Shown here: in pieces, positions 1-12,600 of the stretch
Layout: every line of letters starts with the position of its first letter
Numbering within the stretch: position 1 is the first letter of the stretch
Assembly: GCF_016859285.1 (NCBI RefSeq)
Contig: NC_053419.1
Location: forward strand, 15,672,501-15,736,500
Direction: 5' to 3'
DNA: 64,000 bases
Origin: Xiphias gladius
Taxonomy: Eukaryota > Chordata > Actinopteri > Istiophoriformes > Xiphiidae
Notes under the pieces: generated by a model
What the model was told of the DNA's origin: nothing
Database searches by the model: none
Seen by the model: the letters and a program-made list of their open reading frames with translations, nothing else
Position numbers and translations under genes: made by a program

Positions 1-659
1 CTCTTTTAAAACACTGAAAACAAAGGTGGGTTGTGGTGGGGTAAGGTTGTGGAGCAGCAGGATTTGATTTTCTTATCCTGGCAATGCAGTACAACAATGT
101 AGACAAAAACTATAAAACTTTTCTATAACATCTACAGAGTGCTAATGTAAAAGCAAGCTTACAGCCAGCTAATGTTAATCCAGGCAGCCCGCAAGCTACT
201 AAACCCTGCTCCAGCCCTTACGGTCCTTACAACAGCGACAGTTTCTTACATTATTTTATTACAAATTTCCTAATGAAGCAAATGCAAAAAAGCTAAAATT
301 AACTACAGACTAGGTAAGTGATTAGTTTTGCCTCAGTAGGTACTAAATTATACTGCATCTTCTTTTCCTCCTTTCGAAAAAATTCACTGCAAATTGTTCC
401 CTGTCTAAGAGACAGCGCCCTTCACCCAACAGTCCGGCTTTTGCTCTGTCACATGAGCACGTTTGTCAGAACAATAGACATACCTTTATGGCAGTTTAAA
501 ATGCATCGCTTCAGGCACTGCTTTTGGATATCTCATTTGAACGAACGTGAAACATTCAACTGGAGCACCTATTACAATCTGGTAATTGTAGATGAGAGAC
601 AAGCACAGAGATGAAGCCGCCCCAGGAGTGGGACCAGTCGTCCGATTCTGTCCAGTTGA

Positions 660-828
660 GGCTGTTCAAGGCTCTATTAGGGATCTCCCTGGGAGGCGCC
701 CTTTGGAGGTGTTCTTAGAACAACTGAGGAGACCATGGGGAAATCTCAGGACCTGCTGGGCTGTTTACTTACTCCTTAGCTGGTTTGGAAACAATTGTGG
801 ATCCCCAGTTGGGTGACTGGATGGATTA
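660..828 (+). repeat. Decayed LINE 3' tail
   Basis: The stretch resembles the 3' coding end and tail of a very common teleost LINE, which also supplies SINE tails: GGCGCCCTTTGGAGGTGTT, then GAGGAGACC, a tryptophan-rich residual frame and a terminal GGATGGATT. The frame reads like the LINE C-terminus (VFL...RRP.G..RT.W) but is heavily mutated. I do not assign a family name. Confidence 0.5.
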
Positions 829-3800
829 ACATCTGTACTGGACCTGCTGGTTAAGAAATTATACACCACAACGATAACAGCATGCATAAAATACATAAAA
901 GGGGTTTATGTGTATTTTGCTGAGTAATTATCCTCTCACAATTTACAACTACAACCATATCCATTCCAAAAAAGCTCTTGCAACTTGACCAAAACAAGGT
1001 ATCCATCAGAGAGGGGAAGTGTATTTTCCTAAATACCAAGAATGTCCTGGCCTACCTGGTTTGCGTCTGTTTTACCATCTAGTGTGCACCCTGTTCATTT
1101 TGATGCGAGGGATGCTAGCCCAAAAAATCAAAAAGCAAACAGGCAAGAAAAGCATCCTCCTGCTGCTTATGAGATTCACATCTCTTGATCGATAATAATA
1201 ATTTTTTTTATTTCTAAAAACTGAAATGCATAATGTTCAATCATGACAAATGAGAAAACTTACAAATCTATGTAATGTTGACCAAAATTTTTGTTGATTA
1301 GATATAATAGTACAGGTCCTCTTTGTTGTTACCACATTACAGCAAATGTCTAGCCTGCAAAAAGTGTTGTGTTTTTTTTTTGTAACACATGCAGTTATTA
1401 TGCTAATTGTAGCCGGGATAGTTTTACAAAATGACAGATGTTTGAGTTACTTGCATTCAGGAGAGAAAGGAATGGAGCAAAAGGAGCAAAAAGAAAAGAA
1501 TAAAATGGATGTTAAATCAGCTCTGAGGTGTTTGGGCCACACATCAGCTCCCAGGTGTCTGCATTTTGAACGAATGGGATTTGCCTTCAGCACACAACAC
1601 TGCCTATAAGTTACGGGATTATCCTGGTCCAGGCTGTGGATACTTAGTGAGGTGTGGACAAGTATATGGGTGCTTCTGAGAGAGTGAACGTCGGAGTGTG
1701 GGTGAGAGATGGGAAGAGAGGCTGAGTCTGTACACCATCTCGGAACATGTAAACAACCTTGTTTGCTGCATAGCGCCTCAGGGTGTGAAAGTCTCAGGGA
1801 GAGGCGGCTCACTCCGAGTACCTTCAGTTATGCTCATATGTAGCTTCCTGAATTCCACATGCCCTCGAGGCTTTATAGGCTTCATGTAAGGATCAGTCCC
1901 AGATTTGTTGACCTGATTCAAAGAAAGGTATTTAAATATACTGTATGTACATGATAATGTGAAATGCAGGCATTTTGTACAAATATGAATATGCAGTTCA
2001 AAAGAGACCTTACTGTGGAAATGTTTATGTGTGGTGGCCAGAAATGTATTTTGTAAAAGTAACCCCATGATGTTACATTCCAAGTTTTCATTGCTTCCAC
2101 ACTGCATTGCTTTATTACATTTTTTTTTTCTTTTTTTTACTGATTTCTGTCAATTATTTCTCAGCAAATTTGCTTGGGACTTTGCTTTACAATGAGGCTC
2201 ATTGTCTTCTTCTTTTAGTAGGCAATACAATCTGTGGATTCGGAGAAAAAGAAAAAATATAGCACCATCTGGTGGTGGTCAGCAGTAATCCACTTACCAG
2301 AGTAATTAGATGTAATGGGACGTTTCCCTGCAGCCACTCATTATGCAGTGTTACCAGCAAATCTAACACTATAATGAACGCTATAGTGGAATAGTTTATC
2401 TTTTTAATTTCATCATAGTCACTGGTCAACTCTACACAATTGACAGTGTGTTTAGTACTTATGCAGTGCTGCAGGACATATGATTAAACACATGACCTTT
2501 ATACAACAATAGGTACATTGTTATACAAAGAAAATGTTGGCTCCCATTTTCTCCCATTCCCATGTTCTTACTTTTGAATGAGAGGTTGAAACAGAGAAAT
2601 GTATTTGTAAGTGTCAACTGGTTAAATAATGAATAGTGGATTTTGTGAAATTAATAACAATTAATGTATTTAAGCTGGAAATTAACCCCCAAATCAATAG
2701 ACATCCAATCAAGGGGGCAATACAGTTCTTATTACTGTATTCTCTCATTTTAATCAACAATCAGATCATTCAAAGTTGTCTCAAGAGACGGCAGTCATCT
2801 CTTGTCCTCATTCTTCTACAGTATGTAGGAAGTTATTTTTGCAGTGCAGGCTATGGAATAAAACCACACCTTTGCTTCCATTCACCTCCTACTCAATATT
2901 CACACCAGCTCAGCTTGCTCGATTCCCTTTTCTTTTCCAGTCTCTCGCTCTCTGCACCGTGAAGCCGTGGCCATTTTAGATGTTGCCGTATGGTTAGTTA
3001 AAGCTGAAATCTGTAAACCTGTGTGTGCTGTCACCACCCATGGGATCAAAAAGTAATTCAAATAATGGTGGAATTACAAAAAAGAAGATGGCAGACCATC
3101 AAGATGTAATGTGATCTCACTGGCCTCTGTTTGACAAATTCATGTAATTAATATGTGATTATAACAAATGGCAAGTACAAGTTATATTACTGTTCACACA
3201 ATGTGCAGAAGGCATATGAACAGTATAGCTCTGCCCCAATCCCCCAATACAAAAATAATTCTAAAGGGTTTTGAGTAATGTGTTTACATAGAAAAAGTAA
3301 CAAAATTAAGTGTACTCAAAGAGCTATGTATTGTAAGTAAGTAAGTTGCTTGATGTTTGCATAGGAAATGAAAAAGCTCCCAAAAGAAAAAAGAAATATA
3401 TATAAAATTTGCTATTGGTCTGTTGCTTAATACTGATGTGTACTTCCCTTGAGAGCCTAGTAGCACACTGTGGTGTATATGGTTAGGAAGCAACTCCTTG
3501 GCAACAATAACACAATGCACTTTTTTTTCCCTTTTTCTTGTGGAGATATATCTATTTATCAAATTCGGTTCACAAAGACAAGCAGTTTTTAGGGAAAAAA
3601 ATGAAGAAAAGAGCCCACAGCTCAATGCAATACTGACCTCTGTTTCTTTATTCACATACAGTATAAACACAGAACCTATGACGCCATTGTGCCTAATTTT
3701 TATAGAACAGATCTGCGAGGACTGGTTTTGTGCACAGATAATACACTTCAGCAGGCACAAGTTTGCAGGAAAAAAACACATTTGTCCTGAGACGTAAACA

Positions 3801-4344
3801 ACCTGAAACGGCAAGCAAGCACACGCACACACACACACACACATACAGGCACACGCTCAAACAGACATGTCACCCAATGTATCCTGCAAGGCCAACTGGT
3901 TCCATGTTCATATTTGGAGATGGTGCAGTCTATAAACATGTATTGTGTGCCTTGGCTCCAGTCCTGAAAAACATGATTGAATTTGTATAAAAAAAAGGAA
4001 GACTTGAAACCTCAGGAAAAGCCATAGATATTGAAAAACACCGTTATTTTCATCATTTCGTCCAACAATAAAGGTTATACATGACTCATAACATAAATGT
4101 ATTATGATATTTTCGATTCTTCAAGCTCATTGTGTTTCAGGTCAGTCATAAGTCAAGCTCTGCGGAATCAGATGAAGGATATAATAAGACATAAAGACAG
4201 AATTTTCTGCATTATCATATGATAAAATAATAATAAACACATAATTTGACCGGAAAGAAAAGTTGCCACTTTCAGTTTTAAACAACTAGTCCGCAAGAAA
4301 ATATCCGAAAAAATCATGACACGCACAAATACCTTCAAAGTATC
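829..4344. other. No gene recognised
   Basis: The stretch is AT-rich. Reading frames up to 186 codons exist but lack family features, and the longest (minus strand, 3284-3844) is opened by an AC repeat. Short AC run at 3820-3847. Confidence 0.6.
3820..3847 (+). repeat. AC microsatellite
   Basis: Short imperfect ACAC run; it opens spurious Cys/Val or His/Thr reading frames on both strands. Confidence 0.85.
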
Positions 4345-4949
4345 CAGTGGTGGTATATAACAGGTACATTGTTATATACTTATATACATGTACTTGAGTA
4401 CAATTATGAGGTACCTATGCTTGAGTATTTGCATTTTGTATGGGACTTTATACTTGTCCACTACATTTCGGAAGTATTGTACTTTTTACTCGATTACATC
4501 GATTTAACGGCTGCAGTTAATTACTTTGCAGATGACGATATTATATACAAACCTATGATAATCTTATAATATACAGCGCATAGCTATAGGTTAATCTTCC
4601 CAACTGTATATAAATTCAGATTAGCTCCACTTCAACCAGTTGCAACATAAAATGCTGCTTAAACGTCAATCCATCACTAATAACAATAATAATCCAATAA
4701 TATAATGTGTAGCTAATAATAGAACCAGATGGTGGCATTTTTCTGTATAATACTTCTGCTTTTAATGCTTTTAGTACATTTTACTGTTATACTTATTCCC
4801 TTTTACTTAGGTAACATTTTGAGTTCAGAACTTTTACCTGTAATGTACTAATTTTGAATTCAGAACTTTTACCTGTAATGTAGTAATTTTACATTGTGGT
4901 ATTGCGACTTTTACCAAAGCAAATGATCTGAATGCTCTTTCCACCGCTG
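4345..4949. mobile_element. Decayed non-autonomous hAT-like element
   Basis: The left end CAGTGGTGG and right end CCACCGCTG form an imperfect inverted pair. The interior has the repeated 'tacttgagtac', 'actacattt' and 'acttttac' phrases of a widespread fish foldback repeat ending in CCACCRCTG. No clear 8-bp target duplication remains. It has no coding capacity. Confidence 0.55.
4817..4886 (+). repeat. Tandem duplication, 2 x 35 bp
   Basis: Units 4817-4851 and 4852-4886 are identical except for two substitutions. They lie inside the hAT-like element and contain the phrase CAGAACTTTTACCTGTAATG. Confidence 0.9.
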
Positions 4950-5805
4950 ATGAAAACTGACTACAAGCTGACGCTGTGTGAAAAATTCTGCAGTCTATGA
5001 TTTCTTATATAGGTGAGGTAATGATTTCTTGATAAGTTAATGCAGGCATATAGCACATACGAACATTTTAATCATTATTTTTGATTTCAAGGAAAATCTA
5101 ATTTTTTAGAATTGAAAGTCAGTCAGAAACACTTGTGATCCAGGTTTTAATCGTGTCTCCTGTAGGGTGGGCTGAACGCTGAAAGCGTGACACACCATTC
5201 GGATCTGGATTCAATGTACGTCAAACTTTGGTAAACTGCGACGTCTCATTATTAGTCATCATGCCAAACCGTACATGTCCACCACTTGGGTTGAATAGTA
5301 ACTTTGGAGTGAGCGGTGCTCTCTGTTGCTAATATTATGAAAAGTCTCTTTCCAATGCCAGTGCTAATGTAGAAGTGTCAGATCAAATCAGGAACAGAGT
5401 TAAGAGAAGAAGCTCCCACCTATTTCAGACGCAGCCAGTCATCAGTCACAGCAGTTGTCGCAGACGAGTCAACGATTGGGCCTGATCACTACCTGTGGCA
5501 CGCTCAACAATATTTCTATCAAACCCTCAGACGAAAACAACTTAAACACGGTATAATTTTCATTTTTCCTACTTTTTCCACTATTATTATTAATAAGTTC
5601 TGGAGTGAGTAGCATTTCTGTCTCTTTATCCAGTGTCAGTGTTCTGCTGCTTTATTCGTACTGTGATATTGCTTGTCCTGAGAGATCCTGGGTATGCTGG
5701 GAGTTGTTTTTTTCCAGCACTACTAATGCTCTCGGTTTATTCACCACAATATCACAAGGCTGTAATAAACCAGAAAACACAAAGAAGAGGGTTTGTCATA
5801 TTCAC

Positions 5806-5811
5806 TTTATT
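5806..5811 (-). promoter_or_regulatory. Candidate distal polyadenylation signal (AATAAA), minus strand
   Basis: AATAAAGTG on the minus strand lies 37 bp from an AATAAACC on the plus strand (5764-5769), giving the look of facing transcript ends. If used by eng, the 3' UTR would be about 3.9 kb. No plus-strand gene that could end here is recognisable in 1-5760. Confidence 0.25.
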
Positions 5812-6121
5812 AAGATAATTCCAGACAAAAGAAATATTTCTTCAGAGACAATATAAAAATACATGACATCAGTTGAATAGTATCTCAACAAATGGACCCA
5901 TTTTAAATGGTAAAAGGCTGCCCACTCTAGCACAAAAATAACACTGCATTTTATACTTTATAAAATCAAAGCAGACATTCTGACGTGTTGTTCAGGCTTC
6001 AGATTTTTTGGTAAGAATTCAGAACTTGGACATTGTTAAAAGACTGGAGGAAGAATCCATTAACGTAGGCATAGTTTCCATTGTACACCTACACGCAAAT
6101 GCACAAACACACGCACTCACG

Positions 6122-6155
6122 TACACACGCGCACACACACACACACACACACACA
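6122..6155 (+). repeat. AC microsatellite
   Basis: Imperfect ACAC run within a longer AC-rich stretch from about 6104. Confidence 0.9.
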
Positions 6156-6695
6156 GAAATCCGGTACATATACTATGTATATGCACGCACATATTTGGTT
6201 AATTGCGTAGAGTGTCAGAGGAGGAGGAAGCTGTGGTCAGAGGTAAGGAAGGGATCTGCAGGGCTAACAAGTGAAATAACTGACAGCCTTTGTGATTTTA
6301 CTGTCAGTGTGAGACACTGGGACTGGTTTAACACGGGTATACCTGAACCCTGACTTTTGAAAAAAGAAAAAAAAAAAAGAAGAAGAAGAATACGTCTAAT
6401 ATTGCAGCTATTTTCTAAAATTAAAACTCGAAAAACTGCCAGTGTTCCATAATCAACTGGGATGCTACTTTGTGGTGAGACGTTCTGTCTTTCAGAATTC
6501 AGAACGCACTTCCCCATCACACCCACCGAAGACAGTTCAATGAACACAATACAATGTCAGGATGTCAGTATCAGCAGAGATACGCCGTGTTTTTGGGAAT
6601 CTTACGGTCAGGGCAAAAAGTCAAACAGGGGTAGAGCCATCAAACCAAACGTACTGTCTGTGACATGAAACGTGACACGCGCTGTCCGTGACTAC

Positions 6696-6721
6696 AGTGT
6701 GGTCTCAGACTTTTGGACCCC
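6696..6721 (-). repeat. Single Tc1/mariner-type terminal repeat
   Basis: The motif GTGGTCTCAGACTTTTGGAC is nearly the same as the arms of the foldback element at 36118-36191. Only one arm is visible here, so this is a solo end or half of a deleted copy. Confidence 0.6.
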
Positions 6722-9329
6722 ATGAGAATGAGAAAGAAAGATTACAATACAGAACAAATCTTGTGCATTTGATAAGTGCCTTGATTAGAAATTGTCCCAG
6801 TTCTTCAAATACATAAAAGAATGAAGCAGGTTACGAAAATGGTTCAAAGTAAGAATTTCATACAACACCTAAAAGAAAACACAGTTAAAAAAAAAAAAAA
6901 AAAACTACATATAGACATTACATACAAGTTAATCTCATCATATTGCACAAATACTCAAGTGGCAATTTGTACTGGCCCTCTTTGTTCTGTCTCTGCACAA
7001 ACACACAAAGAAAATCAGGCATGCAAAGTTAAACGTAAATGCACGCACACGCTGAGCGAGAGAGTAAGGGGGGGTAAGCTACATAGCTCGAACACATACA
7101 ATGAAGAGACATTTTACAAATGTTGTTGGTTTGGAAAACACTCAGCATTTTTGAGATTAGGTTTGAAGGTGAATAAATTATTTTAACAATCCAATAAGAA
7201 GGTGAGTAACTATTTGGAATGTGTATAGGCATCAGTAACAGTAAATTCAGTGTATCAAATGTATATGAATGGTGAAGTTTTAACATGACAATTTTGGTGC
7301 TTTTGTCAAGGCTATGTCCTGTAGATACAACCGGATTTTTTTTGAAAGGTTGCCTGGTTACCTACAAGACTTGACGTGTGATGGGAGTATTGTTTGAGAG
7401 GTAAAACAGGGGCGATAAAAATATAAAATACATTTACATTTGTACACTGAAACAAATAGTGGGTTCACAGATCAGCCGTCGTTCTACAGTTGTACCCCTC
7501 GTGGGAGTCTCTGTCATGCATCTGTGCAGCTCCTGTCTAGCATTAGCACTGCAGCAGCTGATGCAGCCTCTCACGTGTGGTAAGCAGAGGTTAATAATTT
7601 TACCTCCAAACTCGTCTCTCTCAAATGACAATTTCCATATCATTACAAAAGTGCTGTGACAGCTGATTAGATTAGAATTTTTAGAGTAGTCTTCATGGGG
7701 TTAAAGTACAACTTACTGATTAATGTATTGTTGCAAACAGAACATACAAAATGTGTTATTATACTATTGTTACTAGTGATTATACTATTGAATCCGAATG
7801 AGCTGTATTCAGAGCTGGTGACTTATATGTGTTGTTAACGTTTAAAGGTTAGAGAAAAGTGGGGTGAGTTTAAACTCACTCACCATTTGCCAGGTTTCAT
7901 CTGGGTTCAGATTTTAGGGACTGAGGTTTGTCAATATACCAAGCTTATTCATTTAAGACAAATATTTACCTTAAATTGCACAGATTCCACTTCCTTCTGC
8001 ATATGATATAATACTAATTAAATATCTAATTCATTATAGAATATAACAGCCTGCTGTTTGTACCTGTACTTCTCTATGAGTCCAGTCACATCGAGATTGC
8101 AACCTGTAGCCAGAATGGCTTGTTTGTCAAAGCAAAAAGCTCTGAATGGGCTGGTGATCCATAACATCCATTAGAGGTCTAAAAATTCTTTCCCTTCTTT
8201 GCTCTCATCTCCAATCGCAAGACAGAGCAAAACATTAGTGGCTGGCTACTGAATGAAAAGACACTGAACATAAACAAGCAGGTTGTACAGTCTATACATG
8301 CTTAATGTCAAGTCTTGATCTTAAAATAAGGGAAGAGTATTGGTTTATACACCATGAACAGCTGCATTTTAGTGCACGAGATGATAATTAAATCGGCCTG
8401 AAAACACTCAAGTGCAATACATGAAGGTCTCTTTGTGAGTAGGTTTTCGTGTATGTTGACACAGGCATGAATTTTATAGTGGCAACAAATTTTCAGGCAG
8501 TGGTGATGGACTTGTTATGAATTCTGATGAGAATAGTTACCGTGCAAAGGAAAAGTACTTGAATACCACGTCCAGACAGACTATTTTAGGGAAACTCCAC
8601 CCTGTGGGCGCAGCTGCAGGAATCCATATAGGACTGTGAGTCCTGAAAACTGATGCGCAGACATTACCCAGCTCTGAATACAGCCGTACATCTCTGCATG
8701 CGGTACTGTATGTTACAAGAGTGATTATTTCTGAGCTCACATAAATAAAAGCCCTTTTCTTAATGGTTCACAATTTACACTGATTACACCGATTCGATAG
8801 CACGAAAATGGCACCATAACATTGTTTCGTGAGCTACAAATGACCCAGTGGGTCAGCTATAAGATTCACCTAAAGTGACACAGAATAATAAGAAATGAAA
8901 AAGGCAGAAAGTAAGATTAATTCACCAGAGAAATCTAGTGTTAAGTTTAAACTTAGCTCCAGACTTCTAAATAATAGGAGGTAGCTGTTAACCATTGACC
9001 TCGAACTCCAATTAAGACAAATACCCCTTGAAGTGAGCATTTCATTGACTGGTTTGAGATCCTTACATGTTGAGCTTTTCAGTCCCCGAGGTGTTGTTGA
9101 TAACTTTTTGGAATGACCTAGCCAAAAGCCCTTCGTATTTTTGTAGCTTAGATGTGAATGCAAAACAGCTTTTCATCTGTTCTTCAAAGTTAATCTTTTG
9201 ACTGGTTTGTGTCCTGACTGACTATTATTGTGCTGCCACCACACAAGCACAGTTCATTGAAAGGAATTTAGTGAATTTCCTGTTAGCTCTTGGGGGATAT
9301 GGTTTGTTTTTCCTGTTGCTGGGAGCCAA

Positions 9330-9335
9330 TTTATT
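9330..9335 (-). promoter_or_regulatory. eng: Candidate proximal eng polyadenylation signal (AATAAA)
   Basis: This is the first AATAAA on the minus strand after the eng stop codon and would give a 3' UTR of about 340 nt. It sits in a T-rich plus-strand run, so chance occurrence is possible. Confidence 0.35.
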
Positions 9336-9666
9336 TTTTTTTCTCTTTCCCTCTAACTTCCTGTCTAGGAGCTTGACTTTACAGAGGGGCTACAAAGGTA
9401 AGCATCAGAAGCCATTGATTAGACTTCTGTTATCCGTCACCCAGGCCCCCCGCCTCCCACCCACCATTACAAACTCCCAGATCACATCCATTTCAGGCTT
9501 GGTGTGTCAAAGACGTGGGTTGTGCTTCTTTAATCAGAAGTTAAAGGGGACAGGGAGGGGAGAAAATGCTTTTTAAGCATTATTAAAGAAAACAAAAGCA
9601 CAAAACCCATATAGGTGACTTTGAAGGGAGTTGGTGGCCCTGCTGGTGGTGGAGATTACAGTAATC

Positions 9667-12600
9667 TCATGCCATGCTGCTGGTTGGTGTGCTTTGGGTG
9701 CTTCCAATGCTAGCGTTGGCACTGCTGTTCTCAGAGGGGGACGGGTTGGTAGAAACTGGTTGTCGTTTTGCTCCTGAGCAGGGACATCCTGGAGAAAGAG
9801 GAGAAAAAAAATCCAGTAAGAACATGATAATGAGTAAAGAACTGATGACAAGAAAAGAAAAGAAAAGAAAAGAAAAGAAAAACATCCTTACCGGGAAGAT
9901 TTGCAGCAGTTGAACTCATGTCCAGTCCAGTTGGGTATCCTGAATTAAGCAGAATGAGACAACTTCAAATCCAGACAAATATGAATTCAGAAGTGTATTT
10001 AACCACAGACACCACATTGTTAGCCATACATGTACCTGTTTTAATTTTGATAAACCACAGTGCTCCAATTAGTAATACTCCAATCAGGAACCCTCCAAAT
10101 GCAATGCCCAGAACACCACGTAGGCCAAAGTCAAAGCATTGTGGGGCTGAAACATACACATAAAAAAACAATGTATACAAGCTTCAGTTAAACAACAGCA
10201 ATTGGCAACAACCACAAGTCAAAACTGACGGTTACTGCTAATGACAACACAGTATGAAAATTTATTTGCAGAGACTTGAAATGTTCTTGATATAAAGTAG
10301 CTTGTCAATCACAGCGAACATTCTGATACTGTTTTGTGTTTTGTCGATGTGACAGTGTTGTCGTATGGTGATCCAGCTGCAAGTTGTTGATGCAAGACAG
10401 CTGACATACTGTATTATGGTATATTACAAATATTTATTACAAAGATATAAGGTGGAATATGTTTTGCCCAGGTAACAGAAAACAGATTTCAGAAACCCAA
10501 TCAAATTAGCTAATTTCTCTAGAAAACCGTTGCAGACGAGCTTTAACTCAAATTCAGGATGTAGGAACTTCTTTGAATTAATCAATAAATGTGTGTTTTA
10601 AAAATAGTCCCCGCTTTCAACTATCTACCTTTATATTGACAATGAATTTTTAATGAAATTATCAAAGAGACGACTAAATGTTCAATGTGAGGGACAGTTA
10701 GCAGTTTCATGTCTCTACAGCTTGGTTTTCTTACTTGCACTGGCTGAAACCAACAGGTGCCTCAACAGTTAATTTAAAGATTTCTGGAACAGATGTCTAA
10801 CAGTAATGTAAAATACATGTGATTTGTACAAGCTACGGTACACGAATGCTTCCCTCCTGTCTCCTAGTTACCATCAGGATACATGCAAGCCCATGCAGAA
10901 AATACAACAGTCACTACTTTGGCAGTGTGACCTCACCATAACAGAAATAAAAAGAGGAAATTTGTACTCTACAATTTCCTGTTTTCTAATTTAATGATAC
11001 AGATTTCAATTTACAATCAATTTTGGCATTGGTGATGGTCAAGCTCTGTGTTGGCTTACCCTACAAAATGTGTTTCTCTGTTAACAATCTTAGTAGAAAA
11101 ACATAAAACTCAAGACTCAGCTGCAATAAAAAAAAAATCACTTTCACCTCATAAAAATCGAGACAAAGCAGCCCTAAAAAAGTAAGAGAAAAGGCAAAAC
11201 ACGTGATCAAGCGTCTGATGTAGAACAATACTGTGGCAAAGACATACTGTATTAGCCTGGAGAGGCATGCCCACAATTTTGCTTCACTCATTGTGGTCTG
11301 GCAAAGTCATGAACAGATGGCCTGAGACTGTAATAATTTCAAGAAGACAGTTTCCCATTCACTCAGACATCACCTTAAACAATGAAACTACTCAATGGGC
11401 ACTTATTGATCTCTGCTACCAATTTTCAGGCACAAAATAAACATGCTAGACGTTCTTAAATCTTTGACCAGGCTACACTGGCTGTTAATTTGTTTCCAGA
11501 CTTAAATTTTGTACCAAAATCTGAACTTGAGGGGCTACAGACACAGCTTTGTCTGACAACTCGCAGGTAAGCAGTCCGAAGTCCCCGCCAGAGCATAAGC
11601 AGTGTCTGCATGCTAGGTTTTGCATATCCGGAGAAACAGTGTGCAAACACATGTTTTCTCCCTCTCCCTTTCCTCTGGTACCTGTAGAGATCCTCCCACA
11701 AGCCTCCACAACATTTGGAAAAAACTAATCATCACCTTTGCACGAGTTTCTCTCACCTGCCTCTGTTGCCTCCTGCCTCCTGGTGGAATGTGCTAGGCTA
11801 AGTACTATACTGGGCTTCGACAATACAGCTCTCCTTTCCTGAAGTACATTAAAGACCGAACATGAAGGACAGCAGACAGCGGGTTTGTTTTGTGGCAACT
11901 TGCCATCACTCCGTGCATCATGTACATTTGAATAACTGATGTGTAATGTAACATTGCAAAATTCAGGCTCATCCTGTCCTAATAAGATGCAGAAAAACTA
12001 GTCCGTGCTTTCGTCACTTCTAGGCTGGATTATCGCAACTCCTTATTATCAGGCTATCCCAACAAATCTTTAAGTACTCTCCAGCTGATCCAGAATGCTG
12101 CAGCGCGAGTAATGACAGGATCTAAGAAATGAGATCACATTTCTCCCATATTAGCCCTGTAAAATCCAGAATAGAATTTAAAATCCTCCTCCTCACCTAC
12201 AAAGCCCTTAATGGTCAGGCACCATCCTATCTTAAAGAGCTCACAGTACCCTATTACCCCAGTAGAACACTGCGCTCCAAGAACGCAGGCTTACTTGAGG
12301 TTCCCAGTTTCCCCAAAAGTAGAAAGGGAGGCAGAGCCTTCAGTTATCAGGCTCCTCTCCTGTGGAACCATCTTCCAGTTTGGGTCCTGGAGGGAGACAC
12401 CTTCTCAACATTTAAGAGTAGGCTTAAAACCTTCCTCTATGATAAAGCTTACAGTTAAGACTGGCTCGGGCTTGGCTTGAACCACCCCCTAGTTATGCTG
12501 CTATAGGCCTAGACTGCTGGGGGACTTCCCATGATGCACCAAGCTACTCTCTCCTCCTCTCACTCTCCATCCAGACGCATTCATATCCCATCAATGCTCG

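Larger units (their letters stand above)
4950..9329. other. No gene recognised; possible eng 3' UTR
   Basis: I see no exon with recognisable protein. The stretch contains an AC-rich run (6122-6155), a GAA run near 6370-6390, an A-run near 6889-6904 and one Tc1-type terminal repeat (6696-6721). It may be partly transcribed as eng 3' UTR if the distal polyadenylation signal at 5806 is used. Confidence 0.4.

Noticed and set aside
1447..1812. 121-codon minus-strand frame
   Set aside because: Ser/His-rich, overlapped by other frames, with no splice or domain support.
3284..3844. 186-codon minus-strand reading frame
   Set aside because: It begins inside an AC microsatellite (Cys-Val run) and shows no domain, splice context or biased composition of a real protein.
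9271..9576. 101-codon plus-strand frame with a hydrophobic N-terminus
   Set aside because: It looks like a signal peptide only because of T-rich DNA antisense to the eng 3' UTR; no homology is recognised.
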